From positions 62,001 through 126,000 of the forward strand of contig WOYV01000070.1 in the NCBI GenBank assembly GCA_011620585.1: a DNA stretch of 64,000 nucleotides. The letters are read 5' to 3'. Position 1 is the stretch's first letter, and the number at the start of each line of letters is the position of its first letter. The stretch comes from Draconibacterium sp. (lineage in GTDB: Bacteria > Bacteroidota > Bacteroidia > Bacteroidales > Prolixibacteraceae). The translations under genes were made by a program, and so were the position numbers. Below the pieces are notes generated by a model. That model saw nothing but the letters and a program-made list of their open reading frames with translations, had not been told where the DNA came from and did no database searches. Shown here in pieces: positions 32,812 to 41,862 of this stretch.

Positions 32812-34065
32812 ATGCAAGCAGAAATAATTACCATAGGCGACGAAATTCTTATCGGACAAATTGTGGATACCAATTCGGCCTGGATTGGCGAACAGTTTAA
32901 CCTGAACGGGATCGAGATTATGCAGATTACCTCGGTACGCGATAACAGCGATCAAATTAAAGACGCTTTGAAAAGCGCCGAAGGAAGAGCCGACCTGGTT
33001 GTGATTACCGGTGGATTGGGCCCTACAAAAGACGATATTACCAAAAAAGTACTCTGCGAATATTTTGAAACTGAACTTGAATTTCATCAGGCTACTTTAG
33101 ACCATATCATCGAACGGTTTAATCTTCGCGGCATCGATATGAACAAACTAAACCGCGACCAGGCAATGCTTCCCGCCAACTGTTCGGTTCTTCCGAATAA
33201 ACTGGGGACAGCCCCCGGAATGTGGTTCGAACGCAACAATACCATTTTTGTTTCGATGCCCGGTGTTCCTTTCGAGATGCAATACCTGGTTGAATTTGAA
33301 TTGCTTCCGCGATTGCGCAAAACCGGGAAAACCAAAGCGATTTATCACAAAACCGTGCTCACCCAAGGGGTTCCCGAGTCGATGCTGGCCGAACGGATAG
33401 CCGATTGGGAAGATGCGCTGCCTCAGCACATAAAACTGGCCTATCTTCCGAACCCAATGGCAGTGCGTTTGCGTTTGACAGCCCGTGGAGAAGATGTCGA
33501 AACATTAAAGCAAGATGTGGAGCACGAGATCGAAAAACTAAAGCCCATTATTTCGGAAAGTATTTATGGTTACAACAACGAAACACTGGCCGAAGTTATT
33601 GGCCGGATGTTGGTGGAAAGAGGAAAAACACTGGGCGTGGCCGAAAGTTGCACCGGTGGCTATATTTCGCACCTGGTTACCTCTGTTCCGGGATGCTCGG
33701 ATTATTACCTTGGCTCGGTGGTCTCGTATTCAAACAACATAAAAGAGAAAGTGCTGGGAGTTAAAGCTGAAACGCTGGAAAAAAACGGTGCAGTGAGCGA
33801 AGAAGTAGCTTTGCAAATGGTGGAAGGTGTGAAAAAAGTATTGGGAGTTGATTATGCAGTTTCAACCACCGGAATTGCCGGGCCAACAGGAGGGACACCC
33901 GATAAACCGGTGGGTACGGTGTGGATCGCGATTTCAGGGCCAAACAACACCTTTGCAAAGAAATACGTGTTTGTGGGCGATCACCGCGAACACAATATTA
34001 CACGCTCGGCACAAACAGCCTTGCAAATGCTGCGCCGAATGGTTCTGGAAGACCTGGGAAAATAA
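32812..34065 (+). CDS. cinA: CinA family nicotinamide-nucleotide amidase
   Basis: Cytoplasmic protein of 417 residues with two domains. The N-terminal MoCF/COG1058 domain starts AEIITIGDEILIGQIVDTNS and includes VITGGLGPTKDD; it hydrolyses ADP-ribose or related pyrophosphates. The C-terminal CinA domain (from about residue 260) has GVAESCTGGYISHLVTSVPG and the STTGIAGPTGG motif of nicotinamide mononucleotide deamidases, which recycle NMN into NAD synthesis. The start was moved to the ATG at 32812 because the family begins there. The length is normal for the fused form. It is followed by a short repeat-bearing spacer and the AsmA-like gene. Confidence 0.9.
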   Translation: MQAEIITIGDEILIGQIVDTNSAWIGEQFNLNGIEIMQITSVRDNSDQIKDALKSAEGRADLVVITGGLGPTKDDITKKVLCEYFETELEFHQATLDHIIERFNLRGIDMNKLNRDQAMLPANCSVLPNKLGTAPGMWFERNNTIFVSMPGVPFEMQYLVEFELLPRLRKTGKTKAIYHKTVLTQGVPESMLAERIADWEDALPQHIKLAYLPNPMAVRLRLTARGEDVETLKQDVEHEIEKLKPIISESIYGYNNETLAEVIGRMLVERGKTLGVAESCTGGYISHLVTSVPGCSDYYLGSVVSYSNNIKEKVLGVKAETLEKNGAVSEEVALQMVEGVKKVLGVDYAVSTTGIAGPTGGTPDKPVGTVWIAISGPNNTFAKKYVFVGDHREHNITRSAQTALQMLRRMVLEDLGK

Positions 34066-34078
34066 CAATGAGCAGTAT

Positions 34079-34114
34079 CCAGGGACTGAGGGACTGAAGG
34101 ATTGAAGGGCTGAA
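34079..34114 (+). repeat. Tandem GGGACTGA-like units
   Basis: Several imperfect 8-10 base units (GGGACTGA, GGGACTGAA, GGATTGAA, GGGCTGAA) follow the cinA stop. A pyrimidine-rich stretch of short CTTCC/TTTTCAT units comes next. Similar intergenic tracts are common in Bacteroidota genomes. No gene is visible between 34066 and 34259. Confidence 0.5.
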
Positions 34115-34259
34115 GTATTTCCAACTTCACTCTTCAAGCTTTTATCTTCCATCTTCCACTTTTCATTTTTCATTTACCATCTTCGAGCTGCATACTTTTT
34201 AACAACAATCCATATTTATTTGCGTTTCTATTAGGTACTTTTGGAGCAAATACCGGTTC

Positions 34260-36743
34260 ATGAAACGACTCGTCATTATTATTCTGCTTGTCCTCGCTTT
34301 TGTTGTGGCTGTAGTTTTGGCAACGCCCCTCATACTTAAGCCCAAACTTCGGAGTGTAGCGACTAATTCACTAAAGAAATATTTCAACGGGCAGGTTGAG
34401 GTTGCCGATGTCAAGGTGTCGGTGTGGAAAGATTTTCCGAACATGGATATAGAATGGACAGGTATTTTGGTGAAGGGAGCAGGACCGCATCAGAATGATA
34501 CCTTGTTGTGGATTGGCGCGGTGAGAACAAATACTTCGATTCGGGCGGTATTTCTTCCTTCGGACATTGAAATCGCAAAGTTGGAAGTGGATGGCGCCAG
34601 GCTGAACCTGAATGAAAAATCGTTTGCAAAACGACAGCGACAAAACACACGACAAATATCGGCTGCCAGTCTAATGGCAGGAGGAAATAAAGCTGCCCGT
34701 TTAAAATTAGAGCAAATGCTGCTTAGTAATGCGACTCTGAAGTACACGAACGAAAGCAGCGGGGTGATATTTGATTTGAATGGAATAAGCGCTGAACTGG
34801 CAGGCGAAATGTTCGGTAAACAATCGAATCTCGATCTCCGGTTTCAGGTGGAAAAACTCAATATCACCCAGCAGGAAAGACAATTTTTATCGACCGGTAA
34901 TTTGAGCTTTCAAACGCAACTTGAGACTGATTTCGGGGAAAAAACGTATCACCTGAAAAACGGGCAAATCGATTGGAATGAAATTCCCATCCAGGTAAAC
35001 GGTACGATTGCGGCACCTGCCGATTCGGTTTATTTTGATCTTGACCTGGACGGAAAAGAAACCGGTTTTGGCAACTTTTTAGCATTGTTTCCAAACATAA
35101 AAGAGAAATTGCTAAAAGACTTTACCACACAGGGAAAAACAGAAATGAAAGGAACTGTGAGCGGCTATTATTTTGAGAATGAGTACCCATCTGTAGAATT
35201 TACGACAACCATTTCGGATGCTTCGCTGCAATATCCCGGAATGCCGGGTTCGATTGACAAACTACACGCCGATCTCGTACTGAGCAAACCGCAAGGATCT
35301 TTTGACACAAGCATAATTCGAATAGCAGACGCACATGCTGAGTTGGGCAAAAATCCGATCGATTTTGGTTTGGAAATTACGCATCCGGTTAGCGATCCGG
35401 CTTTCGGTGGAATTTTTATCGGCAAAATCAACCTCACCGATCTGCAAAATATCTTTCCGCTTGAAAATGCGCTTCTTTATGGCGATGTGGATGCGAATTT
35501 GCGGGTAAAGGGAAAATATTCTGATCTCCTGGCAGAAGATTATTCAAAAATACAATCGGATGGGGAAGTGTGGCTGCATAACGTTCAATACAGCTCGCCA
35601 AAGCTTACACAGCGTATTTCGGTTTCCGAAGCCAAACTCGATTTTTCGCCTCAGCAAGTCGGTCTGCAACGCATGGTACTACAAATCGGGCAAAGCGATT
35701 TTCTGTTAAAAGGCAAGGTTAAAAATTACCTGGATTATTTGTTAAAAGAGGGAACGCTGGAAGCTGATTTGCAACTCGATTCGCGGTTTGTAAATCTGAA
35801 CCAATTATTTCAGTTAATGAACCACGAAGCCAATTTGAGCGCTTCAATTCAAAACGGACCATCAGGAACTGACGAAAATATAACGGCTTTTGATGTGCCG
35901 TCGCGGGTAAAGTTACGTTTTCGTTCGAACATCGAACATGCTTTATTGGTGCAAATCCCGATGGAGAAAATTCGTGGCAATATTCTCGTAGAAAATCAAA
36001 AACTAACTTTACAGGGGCTGGGTATGAACCTCCTGGAAGGTAGTGCCAAAATGAATGGATCGTATGCAAACACCGAACAAAACCAACCTCGTTTTGATTT
36101 TGAAATCGATCTGGAAGACTTTGATATCCCAACCATGGCGCGCACTTCAGGAGCTTTCCGTAAATTAGTCCCCGGCTCCGAAAACAGCACAGGCCGTTTA
36201 AGCGCCGAGCTTCAGATTAAAGGGAGTTTCGATGAAAAGTTAAACCTGGTTTCGGGATCTGCCAGTGGGGCCGGTACATTTGGAACAAAAAATCTGGTCG
36301 TCGTAAATTCTCCTTTATTCAGCCAGTTGGGAGGCATTATTCAGAAAGAAAAACTGCAAAGGGTAAATGTTGATGATTTTACCGCACAGCTTCAGATCGA
36401 AAAAGGAAATGTGCATTTGCTGCCATTCGAAACCAGGGTGATCGGACAGCCTACTAAAGTAGTAGGAAATCTGAGTAGCAAAAATATACTGGATATGCGC
36501 CTCGATTTTGTAGTCGACCGTGCAATTATTGGGAGTGATATTCAAAAAATTCTGGCGGTAATTCCGGGGAACGAAAAAATAAAACAATTGCCAGCTACGG
36601 TAACAGTTGACGGACCGACAGCGAGTCCAAAAGTACATCCTGATCTTTCGGTAACCGCCAGGGCGGTGGCCGATGCTACCAAGGACGATCTTAAAAATTC
36701 GCTCGATAAGCTCGGAAAGGGTATTTTCAAACTTTTAAAATAA
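34260..36743 (+). CDS. AsmA-like envelope protein
   Basis: Protein of 827 residues with one N-terminal membrane anchor (MKRLVIIILLVLAFVVAVVL) and a long periplasmic beta-rich body. The first 150 residues match AsmA (LRSVATNSLKKYFNGQVEVA, then DFPNMDIEWTGILVKG), and the C-terminus has the AsmA_2-type region (NLVSGSASGAGTFGTKNLVV and LPATVTVDGPTASPKVHPDL). AsmA and related TamB/YhdP proteins form hydrophobic grooves and are linked to phospholipid transport between membranes. It is monocistronic, and a -7-like TACTTTTG lies at 34236-34243, close to the start. No cytoplasmic domain is present. Confidence 0.83.
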   Translation: MKRLVIIILLVLAFVVAVVLATPLILKPKLRSVATNSLKKYFNGQVEVADVKVSVWKDFPNMDIEWTGILVKGAGPHQNDTLLWIGAVRTNTSIRAVFLPSDIEIAKLEVDGARLNLNEKSFAKRQRQNTRQISAASLMAGGNKAARLKLEQMLLSNATLKYTNESSGVIFDLNGISAELAGEMFGKQSNLDLRFQVEKLNITQQERQFLSTGNLSFQTQLETDFGEKTYHLKNGQIDWNEIPIQVNGTIAAPADSVYFDLDLDGKETGFGNFLALFPNIKEKLLKDFTTQGKTEMKGTVSGYYFENEYPSVEFTTTISDASLQYPGMPGSIDKLHADLVLSKPQGSFDTSIIRIADAHAELGKNPIDFGLEITHPVSDPAFGGIFIGKINLTDLQNIFPLENALLYGDVDANLRVKGKYSDLLAEDYSKIQSDGEVWLHNVQYSSPKLTQRISVSEAKLDFSPQQVGLQRMVLQIGQSDFLLKGKVKNYLDYLLKEGTLEADLQLDSRFVNLNQLFQLMNHEANLSASIQNGPSGTDENITAFDVPSRVKLRFRSNIEHALLVQIPMEKIRGNILVENQKLTLQGLGMNLLEGSAKMNGSYANTEQNQPRFDFEIDLEDFDIPTMARTSGAFRKLVPGSENSTGRLSAELQIKGSFDEKLNLVSGSASGAGTFGTKNLVVVNSPLFSQLGGIIQKEKLQRVNVDDFTAQLQIEKGNVHLLPFETRVIGQPTKVVGNLSSKNILDMRLDFVVDRAIIGSDIQKILAVIPGNEKIKQLPATVTVDGPTASPKVHPDLSVTARAVADATKDDLKNSLDKLGKGIFKLLK

Positions 36744-36856
36744 ACCGGGTGTCCTGGTAATCTTTTTAATATGTTTTGTAAAATGTGGCTGCAAGACGAA
36801 AAATGCGTATTTTCGGTTATTAATTAATATTAACGCCGTTGTTCAGAATATAATCC

Positions 36857-37660
36857 ATGCAAAATAAAGTAGTGGTAATCACCGGGGCTTCTTCCGGAAT
36901 TGGTAAAGCTTTAGCAGAAAAATTTGCAGCAGAGGGATCGAACCTCGCCCTGGCTGCCCGACGAATCGACCGCTTGTTCGAACTCAAACAAAAACTTTCG
37001 AATGTAGAAGTACTTCCCGTTGAGACTGACGTGACTTCGGAAGAAGATTGCAAAAAGCTGATCGATCAAACCATTGCAAAATTTGGTAGAATAGATATTC
37101 TGATCAACAATGCGGGCATCTCGATGCGGGCTGCTTTCGAAGATGTGGAACTGGGTGTACTGCGCGAACTGATGGATGTAAACTATTGGGGAACCGTGTA
37201 TTGTACTAAATATGCATTGCCACACATTCTGAAACAAAATGGTTCGATAGTGGGAGTTATTTCAACAGGCGGCTACATTGGCTTGCCGGGACGGACGGGA
37301 TACTCGGCTTCAAAATTTGCAGTTCGAGGTTTTTTGGATACGGTTCGGATCGAATACTTACGATCGGGATTGCATGTATTGGTGGCAGCTCCGGGATTTA
37401 CGGCTTCGGAGATTCGTAAAACCGCACTCACAAAAAATGGAAAACAACAAGGCGAAACCCCACGGAATGAAAATAAAATGATGTCGGCTGAAAAATGTGC
37501 CAGCATCATGTACCGGGCTATAAAACACCGGCGCAGAAGAATGATCATTTCGTTTTGGGATGGTAAAGTAGTTGTTTTGTTAGCCAAACTGTGGGCCTGG
37601 CTTATCGACCAGGTTCTTTACCAGGTATTTAAACGCGAACCCGATTCGCCGCTTCGTTAG
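36857..37660 (+). CDS. Short-chain dehydrogenase/reductase
   Basis: Classical SDR of 267 residues. It has the NAD(P) motif TGASSGIG at about residue 9, NNAG near 90, and the catalytic YSASK at about residue 150, with the partner Ser in GVISTGG. The Arg/Arg pair after the second strand (AARRIDRL) suggests NADP preference. The C-terminus is longer than usual and carries a hydrophobic patch (GKVVVLLAKLWAWLIDQVLY) that may bind membrane, a feature of the DltE/YqjQ-like SDR branch. The substrate is unknown. It converges on the LysE-type gene with a gap of only nine bases and no terminator. Confidence 0.87.
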   Translation: MQNKVVVITGASSGIGKALAEKFAAEGSNLALAARRIDRLFELKQKLSNVEVLPVETDVTSEEDCKKLIDQTIAKFGRIDILINNAGISMRAAFEDVELGVLRELMDVNYWGTVYCTKYALPHILKQNGSIVGVISTGGYIGLPGRTGYSASKFAVRGFLDTVRIEYLRSGLHVLVAAPGFTASEIRKTALTKNGKQQGETPRNENKMMSAEKCASIMYRAIKHRRRRMIISFWDGKVVVLLAKLWAWLIDQVLYQVFKREPDSPLR

Positions 37661-37669
37661 CTTTTACTG

Positions 37670-38311
37670 CTAAAAAGTTACAGTACTTGTCAAGAGTGTG
37701 TGGATCAGAAAAGCGATCACGAAGACAATGATCCCGGCGCCTGCTATCCGGTTAAACCATAAAATAATTTTTACATTAAACCACCTGCGTGAGTGATCGA
37801 TAAGCCAGGTGAGCACAAACCACCAAAGTATATCGCCTATCAAAAAACCAATCAGAATAAGAACCGCCTGTGAAAGTTCACGGACACTGAGAACGATACC
37901 AAATCCTGAAAACACTGCCAGATACCAGAAAATGATGTAGGGATTGGAAAAGGCAACCGCAAAAGTGCCTGCAATGTATTTAAGCGGCGATCTTGGTTTC
38001 TTTAGTTTTCGGGGTGAATATCGTTCGGGATGCGATAAAAAAATAAAAACCCCAACAATTAGCAAGATCACTGACCCGATCAATCGGAACCAAAGTCCGT
38101 GATCGCGGATGATTCCCATAATCAAAGCCATTCCAAAACCCGCTAAAGTTGCGTAAATGATATCGGAAAATGCTGCTCCGGTTCCCGAATAAAAACCGGT
38201 TAAGCGGTTGTGCCGAAGGGTACGCTGAACCACCAATATTCCTATTGGCCCCATGGGCGCCGTGGCTAAAAAACCAACCAGTATTCCTTTTAGCAAGTAT
38301 GTGATCAACAT
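37670..38311 (-). CDS. LysE family translocator
   Basis: Inner-membrane exporter of 213 residues with six hydrophobic segments. The N-terminus (LLKGILVGFLATAPMGPIGI) and the following GFYSGTGAAFSDIIYATLAG are typical of LysE/RhtB carriers, which export basic or other amino acids and related solutes. The ending FNRIAGAGIIVFVIAF is also family-like. Transcription is towards the SDR gene and the coding ends nearly meet. Its start faces the TPR gene across a 205-base spacer that holds only the promoter box of the TPR gene. The specific substrate cannot be told. Confidence 0.85.
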   Translation of the reverse strand: MLITYLLKGILVGFLATAPMGPIGILVVQRTLRHNRLTGFYSGTGAAFSDIIYATLAGFGMALIMGIIRDHGLWFRLIGSVILLIVGVFIFLSHPERYSPRKLKKPRSPLKYIAGTFAVAFSNPYIIFWYLAVFSGFGIVLSVRELSQAVLILIGFLIGDILWWFVLTWLIDHSRRWFNVKIILWFNRIAGAGIIVFVIAFLIHTLLTSTVTF

Positions 38312-38502
38312 GTGGCAAAGATAGGTGTTAAGAATATTCTGCGAAACAACTTTTTGTTTATATATCGCCCAGGACCTCAGGCCTCAGGTATCCAGGTTCG
38401 ATGCAATAAATGGCAACATTGTCAGCTTTAATGTGGTAAAGTCTGCCAAAACCAGGGACTTCTTTTTTTGGATTGCTTTTTGAGTTTTTAAAGGTATTGC
38501 CC

Positions 38503-38510
38503 TAAATTTG
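38503..38510 (+). promoter_or_regulatory. -7 box of the TPR gene, probably leaderless
   Basis: TAAATTTG matches TAnnTTTG exactly and ends six bases before the ATG at 38517. Transcription would start at or next to the start codon. No clear TTTG was found at the expected upstream distance. Confidence 0.5.
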
Positions 38511-38516
38511 AATAAT

Positions 38517-40739
38517 ATGACCGAAAAGGAACTCAACATACAATTTGCACTGGTTTGTGATCACATTTCGAAACGACGGTTAAAACCGGCTTTCGATCAA
38601 CTCGAAATAATGATCAGGGAAACCGCACAGCCTCAGTTACTCGACGAGAAGCGCAGCCTCGACCAAACTTACCATTACATGTTGCAGTATACAGTGGAAG
38701 GTATTAACGATCCGGAACGTCAGAAAATTTACCGAAAGCTGATTGTTTCGGCTTTTGAACTTCTGGATAAAATATACGATGCGGCAAGGTTACGGTTTTC
38801 GTCGTCGCTTCAGTACGAACGTAAACGGAGTTTTACAGGTTCTTTTGACTGGACAACTTTGCTGGGCGATTTGGAAGCCTACGAATTGCAGAGCGATCTC
38901 GAATCGTTGCTCGACGATGTCCAGGTTAACCGCGAAAAACAACACAACGATGCATCAGATCTTCAGGATCAGATGGTGAAATTGTTTTATCATGTTTGGT
39001 TTGTCAATAAATTGGAGAAGGAAGAGATCGATTTTCTAAGGTCATTCTATCAGAGCGAATTAATTGCCGTCCCTTACAAGGCTTTTATTACGGCTTCTTT
39101 AATGTTAAGCGTGCTGCGTTATTTCGATGAAAAGAAGTTTGCGTTGTTGTTCGAACTCTCTGAAAACGACAATGCAGAAATCAACCAGCGTGCATTAATT
39201 GCATTGGTAGTGGCGCTTTTCGAGTACGACGACCGCCTGGAATATTATCCTTCCATTCGCGGAAGGTTGCAGTTACTGAACGAAAATCCTGATTTTAAAC
39301 GTAATCTGGAAAACATATTTATTCAATTTATCCGAAGTAAAGAAACCGAGAAGATTCAGAAAAAGATCACCGACGAGATCATCCCTGAGATGATCAAAAT
39401 CAGCCCGAATCTCAAAGATAAAATCAACCTCGATAGTTTAATGAACGACAGTTTGGACGAGGATAAAAACCCGGAGTGGGAAAAGATTTTCGAAGATGCT
39501 CCCGGACTGATGAATAAAATGGAAGAATTTTCGGAGATGCAAATGGAAGGAGCCGACGTGTTTATGAGCTCTTTTTCGATGCTCAAAATGTTTCCGTTCT
39601 TTAGCGAAGTATCAAACTGGTTTATGCCTTTTTTTGCTTCCAACCCGGCTATTGAAGATACCATCGATTTGAAAGATGAAGTGAATACACGTTTTATCAA
39701 TGTGATAGATATGGCGCCGGTGTTGTGTAACTCCGATAAATATTCGTTTTGTTTTAGTTTGCGGAATTTGCCCGCCGAAAATCGCGAATTTATGGCCGAA
39801 GGAATGAAAGCTGAAATGGATCAGTTTACCGAATTGCAGAACGACGAAGAGTTGACCGATCCCGGTAAAAAAGCGGGATTTATTTCGAACCAGTTTATCC
39901 AGGACCTTTATCGTTTTTATAAACTCCATCCGCGGAAAAAAGATTTTGAAGATATCTTTTCGTGGCGTTTTGATTTTCACAACAAACGCATTTTAGGCGA
40001 AATTTTAAAAGAAGATGTTTCGATTTTGAGGAACATCGCAGAGTTTTATTTTACCAAAGGCTATTACAACGAAGCCGCAGAAGTATTTCGTTATCTCGTA
40101 AGTGTGGAGCAAAGTGGAGAAATATACCAGAAACTGGGGTATTGTTATCAGAAACTCAACGATTTTGAAAAAGCGCTTGAAACGTATAAAAAAGCCGAGC
40201 TTTTTGATTTGAACAGGAAGTGGAACCTGAATAAAATTGCCTTGTGTTACCGTAACCTGAAAAAGCCTGGAAAAGCTCTGGAGTACTATCGTGAGGTCGA
40301 GAAACTTGATGAAAAGAATTTGAATACGCAATTAAACATTGGCCACTGCTTGCTTGAACTGGGCGAATTTGACGAGGCTTTGAAATCGTATTTTAAGGTT
40401 GAATACCTGGAACCTGGAAATAATCGGGTGTGGCGTCCGATTGGCTGGTGCTCGTTTGTAGTGGGTAAAAAAGAGCAAGCCGGAAAGTATTTTGGGAAGC
40501 TGCTGGAAGAAGCGCCTGGCAAACACGATTTCATGAATATGGGGCATCTGCAATGGAGTTTGGGTAAGCGAAAAGAAGCCCTCGGATTTTACAAAAAATC
40601 GATTACCAGAACTGATTTTACAGAACGTGAATTTTTCGAGGTTTTCGAAGAAGATTTGCCGTATCTTATTAAACAAGGTGTCGATCCGGAAGATGTGCCA
40701 ATCATGCTCGATCAGTTGCGGTATTTTATAGAAGAATAA
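38517..40739 (+). CDS. TPR-repeat protein
   Basis: Large soluble protein of 740 residues with no signal peptide. The start was moved to the ATG at 38517 (MTEKELNIQFALVCDHISKR) from the track's TTG at 38508. The first 500 residues are helical and poorly characterised. The C-terminal part contains at least four tetratricopeptide repeats: YNEAAEVFRYLVSVEQSGEI, FEKALETYKKAELFDLN, PGKALEYYREVEKLDEKN and FDEALKSYFKVEYLEPGNNR. TPR domains hold protein partners. Genes of this type are common in Bacteroidota, and the role is unknown. It converges with the arc operon, separated by a terminator that serves the other strand. Confidence 0.75.
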   Translation: MTEKELNIQFALVCDHISKRRLKPAFDQLEIMIRETAQPQLLDEKRSLDQTYHYMLQYTVEGINDPERQKIYRKLIVSAFELLDKIYDAARLRFSSSLQYERKRSFTGSFDWTTLLGDLEAYELQSDLESLLDDVQVNREKQHNDASDLQDQMVKLFYHVWFVNKLEKEEIDFLRSFYQSELIAVPYKAFITASLMLSVLRYFDEKKFALLFELSENDNAEINQRALIALVVALFEYDDRLEYYPSIRGRLQLLNENPDFKRNLENIFIQFIRSKETEKIQKKITDEIIPEMIKISPNLKDKINLDSLMNDSLDEDKNPEWEKIFEDAPGLMNKMEEFSEMQMEGADVFMSSFSMLKMFPFFSEVSNWFMPFFASNPAIEDTIDLKDEVNTRFINVIDMAPVLCNSDKYSFCFSLRNLPAENREFMAEGMKAEMDQFTELQNDEELTDPGKKAGFISNQFIQDLYRFYKLHPRKKDFEDIFSWRFDFHNKRILGEILKEDVSILRNIAEFYFTKGYYNEAAEVFRYLVSVEQSGEIYQKLGYCYQKLNDFEKALETYKKAELFDLNRKWNLNKIALCYRNLKKPGKALEYYREVEKLDEKNLNTQLNIGHCLLELGEFDEALKSYFKVEYLEPGNNRVWRPIGWCSFVVGKKEQAGKYFGKLLEEAPGKHDFMNMGHLQWSLGKRKEALGFYKKSITRTDFTEREFFEVFEEDLPYLIKQGVDPEDVPIMLDQLRYFIEE

Positions 40740-40779
40740 ATTAAATACAGTTTATTATTTCTGCTGCGAACTGCGCAAC

Positions 40780-40817
40780 TTGATAAATAAAAGCACCTTA
40801 CTTGCAAGTGGGGTGCT
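40780..40817 (-). terminator. Terminator of the arcC-arcB operon
   Basis: AGCACCTTACTTGCAAGTGGGGTGCT folds on itself with two wobble pairs. On the minus strand it is followed by TTTTATTTAT. Confidence 0.8.
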
Positions 40818-40838
40818 GTTATCCTGAAGAGTGTGGAA

Positions 40839-41831
40839 TTACCCAAGTGTAGCTACCATCACAGCTTTTATGGTGTGCATCCTGTTTTCGGCCTGGTCGA
40901 ATACAACAGAAGCTTTACTTTCAAAAACTTCATCGGTAACTTCCATGGCATCTATTCCAAATTTCTGGTAAATTTCTTCACCAACCTTGGTGTCGCGGTT
41001 ATGGAAAGCCGGCAAACAGTGTAAAAATTTTACCTGTGGATTGCCAGTGAGTTCCATAACATGCTGATTTACCTGGTAAGGCATTAACTGACTGATGCGC
41101 TCGGCCCAAACTTCGTCGGGTTCTCCCATCGAAACCCACACGTCGGTGTATAAGAAATCACAGTCTTTTACGGCTTCCGCTACCTTATCGGTAATTGTAA
41201 TTTTTGCCCCGGTTTGTTTGGCAATTTCGCGGCATTCTTTCTGCAACTCATAAGATGGCTGGCACTCGGCAGGTGCGGCAGCTCTGAAATCCATCCCCAG
41301 TTTAGCAGCGCCCACCATTAGCGAATTTCCCATATTATTGCGTGCATCGCCCAGGTAGCAAAATTTTATTTCTGATAAAGGTTTATTACTGTGTTCCATC
41401 ATGGTCAGGAAATCAGCCAGAATTTGTGTAGGGTGAAATTCGTTGGTAAGTCCGTTCCAAACAGGAACGCCTGCAAATTCTCCCAGTTCTTCAACAATGC
41501 CCTGACCGTAGCCACGGTATTCGATACCGTCGTACATCCGCCCGAGTACGCGGGCCGTGTCCTTCATCGTTTCCTTTGTGCCTATTTGTGAACCAGAAGG
41601 CCCGAGATAAGTGGTGGTAGCTCCCTGGTCGTGGGCGGCCACTTCAAAAGCACAACGCGTACGTGTCGATGATTTTTCGAAGATCAACGCAATGTTTTTG
41701 CCTTTTAATTTCTGCTCTTCAATTAAATGCTTTTTGTCTCGTTTCAATATTACCGACAGGTTCAGCAGGTAGCGAATTTCATCGGGAGTAAAATCCAGTA
41801 ATTTTAAAAAGTTTCTATTTTTTAAGTTCAT
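40839..41831 (-). CDS. arcB: Ornithine carbamoyltransferase, probably catabolic
   Basis: Transfers a carbamoyl group between carbamoyl phosphate and ornithine/citrulline. The 330-residue protein has the carbamoyl phosphate motif STRTRC at Ser55-Cys60, HPTQILAD near residue 133, the ornithine-binding SMGEPDEVW, and [10 protein letters not shown] near 275. The adjacent carbamate kinase gene (31 bases upstream, same strand) points to the catabolic direction, in which citrulline is split to make ATP. The HCLPAFH form is that of true ornithine enzymes and differs from the N-acetyl or N-succinyl ornithine enzymes that Bacteroidota use for arginine synthesis. No arginine deiminase gene is in the window. 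Confidence 0.85.
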   Translation of the reverse strand: MNLKNRNFLKLLDFTPDEIRYLLNLSVILKRDKKHLIEEQKLKGKNIALIFEKSSTRTRCAFEVAAHDQGATTTYLGPSGSQIGTKETMKDTARVLGRMYDGIEYRGYGQGIVEELGEFAGVPVWNGLTNEFHPTQILADFLTMMEHSNKPLSEIKFCYLGDARNNMGNSLMVGAAKLGMDFRAAAPAECQPSYELQKECREIAKQTGAKITITDKVAEAVKDCDFLYTDVWVSMGEPDEVWAERISQLMPYQVNQHVMELTGNPQVKFLHCLPAFHNRDTKVGEEIYQKFGIDAMEVTDEVFESKASVVFDQAENRMHTIKAVMVATLG

Positions 41832-41862
41832 CTCATTTTATTTAAGTGGTTGTATTTTCTGC

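Noticed and set aside
39612-39980. Minus-strand ORFs opposite the TPR gene
   Set aside because: Shadow frames; the plus strand has consistent TPR motifs.
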